64,000 nt of DNA, taken from NCBI RefSeq assembly GCF_964340395.1, contig NC_135560.1, positions 8,067,598-8,131,597 of the forward strand. The letters run 5' to 3'. Every line of letters starts with the position of its first letter. Position 1 is the stretch's first letter. Both the position numbers and the translations under genes were made by a program. Origin of the DNA: Glandiceps talaboti (Eukaryota; Hemichordata; Enteropneusta; Spengelidae). Shown piece by piece: positions 58,918 through 64,000 of the stretch. Under the pieces are notes generated by a model. That model did not search any database. It was not told where the DNA came from and saw only the letters and a program-made list of their open reading frames with translations.

Positions 58918-59163
58918 TTTCTGCGCGATTTATAGCGTCGCCGCGGCGGCATACACATTACACATTACCTATGAATGAAAACTGCTGATGTGATGGCAAC
59001 GATCGTAAATAGTAATAAACGTCATTTGTTATTGCGATTTAGATTGTAAAACTTCTAATAGGTTTAACGATTGTGCAGTTAGTAACGTGTGGTTATGAAA
59101 GGTGGGAAGGAAAGACAAACCCTTCATAATTATAGCGATCGTAATCATAACTAAGTCTTAGAG
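58918..59163. mobile_element. 246-bp insertion in unit B
   Basis: Unit A reads TTTTGAAGAGAAGAAAG (53218-53234). Unit B reads TTTTGAAGAG, 242 extra bases, then AGAGAAGAAAG, giving an AGAG target duplication. The insert contains GTCGCCGCGGCGGC and repeated CGATCGTAA/GCGATT words, with no coding frame. Insertion after the tandem duplication is the simplest explanation. Confidence 0.6.
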
Positions 59164-59488
59164 AAGAAAGTATTTTTATGTCCGAGGAGAACTTATTCTG
59201 TATTCTATGTAAATACGGAATCTTGATAAAGTTGAACATATATTCGCAGTAGCTAAGAATACAACGCATTGCCACTCTATTGTCAATGATGTTCATTTTG
59301 AAGTAGCGAAATTCTTAATTACTTGTGCAAAACATCTCCATCTGAGAACAGACTTGGTAACATAAGTTTACGGACAAAAATGTCAATTTATGACAGTTGT
59401 TGGCTGTCGTCTCCTCGCAAACAACAACTTCACTGAATATCGTTACTGCTATTTGTAATTCGAATTTTGTAAATTGATTCAAAAGTAA

Positions 59489-59560
59489 AGGTCCCGCCGA
59501 GATTTGAACTCGGATCGCTGGATTCAGAGTCCAGAGTGCTAACCGTTACACCACGGGGCC
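59489..59560 (-). tRNA. tRNA-Gln-CTG: tRNA-Gln (anticodon CTG), unit B
   Basis: Base-for-base the same 72-base gene as in unit A, including the C3-A70 mismatch in the acceptor stem and the downstream TTTT. It lies about 540 bases upstream of the armadillo gene ATG, on the opposite strand. Confidence 0.93.
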
Positions 59561-59696
59561 TCACTGTTAGAGCGAACAATAAAAGACAATAAAACACAGT
59601 CAGTCACAGTTTTTAAAGTTATTATCTTTTGTGTGAGAGTGCACAATTTTTTTCTAAAGCACAGGCATTGTCTCACATTCAAGGTCGTTTGAATAG

Positions 59697-59804
59697 ATCT
59701 CTCTGTCTTTCTCAGATCTGTCTCCCTCTCTTTCTCACTCTCTCTGTCTCAGTGTGTCTCTCTGTCTCTGTCTCTCTGTCTCTGTCTCTGTCTCTCTGTC
59801 TCTG

Positions 59805-59889
<85 letters not shown>
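59697..59889. repeat. CT-rich tract ending in (CT)n, unit B
   Basis: As in unit A but with a different number of CTGT and CT units. Confidence 0.95.
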
Positions 59890-59893
<4 letters not shown>

Positions 59894-60096
59894 TTCTGCA
59901 AATCCGGGTTATTTTGCTTGTATTTACGAGTATTTTAACTACGACCTTAAAGAGTTTTTGATATTTCAGGAGTAAACGAAAACTTTCACTTCAATAAATA
60001 TCCATTGAGTTGGCAAAATTATATCCACTTTTATCCACAATTATTAATTTTGTCTATTCTCAGGAAAGTGTGAATGTATCGTCTTTGACTATAATC

Positions 60097-63000
60097 ATGG
60101 AGTCAAAACCAGAAATAGTTGACGAAGTAACCGTTGTAGAAAGTGACGTCAAAGAACGGTTTATAGGGGATAAGCCGGACAAGGAGCGTGAAAGTACGGT
60201 AGATGCTGAAAAGAATGAGGAAGATGGTGATGGTGATGATGAACAAATCGAAGATAGTGCCGATGGAATGAATGAAGAAGTTCAGCAGAAGTTGGAAAAA
60301 GCCAAAGAAATTGCCTCGAAAAACCTCGAAATCATGAAAGCCGAAAATGAGAAAGAAACTTGGGACACTTACTTCGATGTTGTATACAAAAGTTCAAGGG
60401 TTATAGGCGGACTGTACTTTAAACTTAGAAAACACAAAATCTCCCAAAAAAGTTTGTTTCGACGTGCCATCGCTAACCATATTATAGACACCAGTGAAAC
60501 GACTGTTTTGGTGGAAACCATCAGGAAAACATTCAACCATGGATGGAGAGACTCCCAAGGAAGTATAATCAAGGAAGTTTATAATGTGTATTACACAACC
60601 ATTCAAATTTTGTGGAATTTCACCGACTCTAGCGACACACTTGCAAAATCTATCACCGATGAGGGCGTGATTGGTTTAATTGAGGAAATTATCGACAAAG
60701 AATACCAAAATGCTATGTCGTATGCAATAGATCTTGTAAGTATTATCAATTCAGAAGTTAAGTCATTTGAATATCACCAATATTAAAAAGACTATGCTTT
60801 TAGAAAGTTAACAAGAAGGTTAATGTTGTGACAATGTTTTATAGACGTATTTTCCATTTCAGATCATCATTATTGTAGAATGTGGTTTTTTATATGATTT
60901 TAGTAACGATGTGATGAAAGGGTGGTCCACAATTCCGTGGCGTAGTTTTCTTAAACAATGGTCGCAAAATGGGATCGACCATGAACCGTATGATACTCTG
61001 GTACTTCGCTCTTCCGCTGCTGTTGCAACCGACTCGGAACGTGACGTATCCGAAAACGTAGCTAATACTATCTAAACTATATTGTTGTGTACCTGTACAT
61101 TCGGATAGTCTTTGTACATGACTATGTAACATGCTGCATCGGATCTTCTTGTTTCTCATTGTGAAAATCTCTCATAATTTCATTTTTATTTTTTTCTCTC
61201 TCACTGCCATTGCAGAGTGCGAGAAAGATAATAAAGTCGTGTCTGGCAGTCACAGCTAATTGTTCATTCCACGAATTATCACGTGATATTGTTAAACAGT
61301 CTACAATGCTGGATACCCTCGAGAAATTATCCAATGCAGGGTTCGAAGAACTTGAAATCTATTTCGTCTTGATCCCGGCGTACATAGCTACCGAAGAACA
61401 GAGTGAGAAGATGTTTCACGACCAAAGTATCATCAACATGGTCGTTCGTCACCTGGAGAAAGCCACTAGTGAACGAACACGACGAAGCCGAGGTTTTTCG
61501 GTTCATGAACTATTTGTCTGTAAGTTAAAAAAAGGAATTCTCCCCTCGTTTTGATAAAACTCAGGAAATAATAATTCCGAACTTATTGGAAGGGATAAAA
61601 TTTGTTCTTTAATAACATTTTGAATTTGTAAAATTGGTGGAACCTCACAATGTTGAAACCCGTACCCATAGCCCACTTTTTATTGAATTCAATCACGTGC
61701 ATGTGTATGGTCAGAGTGGCAATGTATTATGCCGAAAGCCATGATAGTAAAATTTACAAAATATTGAAAGCATTTTCTCCCTGTTATTTTTTCCACCAGT
61801 GATTGGACAACTGGCAGTGAACGATGCTAATAAATCGAAATTGGCCAAAGCAGGAGCGATACAGCTAATGATAGAGGTGGCCGGTGGTACTAACACACAG
61901 GAACAGATAGGTGGGTTTTCTATGGTCATACAAAGTTGTACATTTTATGCTTGCTGTACAGATTGTGACGTGTGTTACTCAATCAATGTTACCCGTCCTT
62001 CTACCTTTGCAGTGGAGTATAAATTTGTGCACTTTAGAAAAATAGGCAAGCGTTCCAAACTCAAGAATTGAGTGAATCTTTACCGCGTCACACATACATG
62101 CATGAAATTGGACAAGTTTAATCGTTGAATCTGGTTTCAACACAGTGTAGAAATGTTGTGATTTTATTTGAGTTTCTTATCAACTGTGGATGTCCTGTCT
62201 TTATAAATACCATTATGTCCATTCCCTTTATGCAGCCTGGTTGACTTCCACTGTAGTGATAGACACAACAAATATTACATCATCTAATGCATTGAAGTAT
62301 ATGGATATCCACTCTGACACAATAAAGATAACCATACCACACCGTAGGTATCATTATCACTTGCATCACTACGTCACATCACATTAGGCCTCCATCAAAT
62401 TAGGCTCACATCAAATTAGGCCTACATCACACCCCATCACATTACTCCAAATTCAACTTGTCTGAGCTCCAAATTTAAATCACAAAAGCATTAAGAACCT
62501 CGAAAAGTATTATTTACTAAGATCAAACAAAATGTTTCATTTCATCATCATGTAAATATACATCATAACATGGCACCAAACCATCCAACAGATTGCTATA
62601 TATTACATAACATATATATATGACAGCAATATCATGTGAGGTGTGTCCTATGTTGTGTGATTATTTCCACAGCTGAGATAAGATATGGGTTTATTTTATT
62701 CTTGTTTTATTTTTAAAAAAGATTCCATTAACAGTAGGAATGATTTGGTACACTCAGTTTTCAGACCCTCATTATCTCTTGCAACCAAGTTTGTTGTAGT
62801 TAAGTTAACTTTCATTGTAAGATATACCATGCTTCGAATATTTCGACTTCAGCCGCTGTGAATGCACTTGAACATCTGTCATTCCACGATGACAACAAAC
62901 CTGCTGTACGAGTTGCTCAAGATTTGTTTGAAGAATTGTTGAAAAGCGACAACAACAAAATTCGGAAAGCTGCCGAGGGTATTATCTGGAATCTAGAAAC

Positions 63001-63884
63001 TAAGGGTGAGTGTATCAGTTTAAGTGACAGTAAGCTGTAATTTCATCGTATGAAGCTAGTGCACAACTATCTTCAGTATTTATGAGTTTAAATTAAAAAA
63101 ATAATATTCCAACTTTACAAGAAATGTCAAATTTAAAAGTGGCCAAATAGGTGAGGATTGTGTATTTATTTTGATTTTTAATATATAATTAGGCAATTTT
63201 ATCATGACTTCCTACTCAATACACGCAAAAAGTTATTTTAAAAAGGGAGTTAAACGTTTGTTATTGTACGTACAATAACAAAGATTTTACACATTTATTA
63301 ATCTTTTGCAATGTATTAAGTTACAATCAAGGACTTGGCATATGTTGTTTCACATTGATTTTTTTTAATTGGAAGTTATGATAAAATTGCCTTATAAATT
63401 AAAAATCCAAAATAAATACCCAATCCTCGTCCATGTGACCACTTTAAAGCGCAGTCCAGTCAGAATAAAAAAGTTAGTTATAAAAACACGGTATTATTAT
63501 ATACCTTGTACTAGTAATCTGTAACGTTGGCCTTGACGTCGACCGGGCGCCCTCACACATCGGTCAACCCCTTTCACACAGTGCAGGCCGGTGAGGGCGG
63601 CGCGACACGACGTAAAGTCTAGCATTATATTTCAGAGAAGAAAACAGATTCAAGTTCCAAAGATAATAAAGATCCCCATGTTATGATCAGCTACCAGTGG
63701 AGCAGTCAACCTTGGATGATTAAGATCAAAGATAAACTAAAAGCTGCCGGCTTTAAAGTGTGGCTTGATATTGAGAGTATGGATGGATCGACACTAGCTG
63801 GAATGGCAGATGCTGTTGAAAACGCCACTGTTGTCCTCGTTGGGATTTCACAGAAATATAAAGAAAGTGCTAATTGCCGTATGG
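60097..63884 (+). CDS. Armadillo-TIR protein gene, unit B (3' end beyond window)
   Basis: Exons: 60097-60735, 61216-61519, 61800-61910, 62853-63005 and 63636-63884, with phases 0, 1, 1, 1 and 1. This gives 485 residues before the next exon, outside the window. Exons 1-4 encode an acidic leader and armadillo-type helices, including the complete repeat LFEELLKSDNNKIRKAAEGI. Exon 5 gives a short hydrophilic linker (KKTDSSSKDNKDPH) and then a TIR domain: box 1 VMISYQW, GFKVWLDIESMDGSTLAGMA, ENATVVLVGISQKYKESANC, RM. TIR domains signal by self-association, and several cleave NAD. The glutamate expected just after CRM would be completed by the next exon and cannot be seen. ARM followed directly by TIR, without SAM domains, differs from SARM1. 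A role in innate immunity or NAD-linked signalling is inference. Confidence 0.85.
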
Positions 63885-63952
63885 GTATGTAGATACACAA
63901 ACTAACGGCTCGCCCACTGTCAAGGTTTTATGTATAGTCATGTATATAAATG

Positions 63953-63953
63953 T

Positions 63954-64000
<47 letters not shown>
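63953..64000. repeat. (GAT)n microsatellite at right edge
   Basis: GAT/ATG trinucleotides continue to the window end, inside the intron after the TIR exon. Confidence 0.95.

Larger units (their letters stand above)
56914..62920 (+). repeat. Tandem duplication unit B
   Basis: Second copy of the unit, continuous at its right end (62920) with single-copy exon sequence. It has a longer (CAA)n (56939-56982), a 246-bp insertion at 58918-59163 and a changed block at about 62100-62210 (extra 100 or so bases in this copy). The span 59.2-62.1 kb differs from unit A at only a handful of positions apart from CT-tract length. Confidence 0.9.

Overview
The window is nuclear DNA of an invertebrate animal. 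The signs are GT-AG introns with a split nuclear NDUFA13 (complex I) gene, a eukaryotic tRNA-Gln, leucine-rich-repeat (LRR) membrane receptors, an armadillo-TIR gene, a Polinton/Maverick element, SINE-like repeats and very abundant microsatellites. The tandem units rich in TGACCTTGACC/AAGGTCA and the expanded TIR/LRR genes are what I would expect of a marine invertebrate, perhaps a lophotrochozoan. The species cannot be fixed from sequence alone.

Layout. 1-8.4 kb: the last two exons of an unrecognised plus-strand gene (956-1345), then a complete four-exon NDUFA13 on the minus strand (8339 down to 4452) with a SINE-like repeat and a long palindrome in its introns. 8.7-39.9 kb: a large segmental tandem duplication. 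Copy 1 (8721-22682) and copy 2 (23611-29694 plus 37781-39937) each carry one intronless-coding LRR type I membrane protein (16866-17975 and 27171-28259). A rearranged partial copy (22683-23247) lies between them. Copy 2 is interrupted by about 8.1 kb that is mostly a decaying Polinton/Maverick (29695-37780). The Polinton carries an integrase with chromodomain, capsid genes, a packaging ATPase and several conserved Polinton proteins. Stops and frameshifts break many of them, and no DNA polymerase B or protease is visible. Comparing the two copies exposes several transposon insertions and deletions. 40-50 kb: mostly non-coding, with a candidate membrane-protein exon (41079-41471), a GIY-YIG endonuclease remnant (46285-46602) and a third, diverged LRR receptor on the minus strand (46854-47957). 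51.3-64 kb: a tandem duplication of a roughly 5.6-6 kb unit. Each unit has a tRNA-Gln(CTG) gene, a CT-rich tract and the first exons of an armadillo-repeat gene. Only the downstream copy keeps the exon leading into a TIR domain, which runs off the right edge. The upstream copy is cut inside an exon and would encode an armadillo-only protein.

As a whole this looks like a fast-evolving innate-immunity-type neighbourhood: LRR receptors and TIR-armadillo genes multiplied by segmental duplication and colonised by mobile elements. The main points for a second look are the truncated armadillo-only paralogue beside the full armadillo-TIR gene, the Polinton with its repeated AT-rich upstream motif and two kappaB-like palindromes at its left side, and several transposon insertions for which the duplicate copy supplies a natural empty site. 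Immune function is inferred from domain content only.
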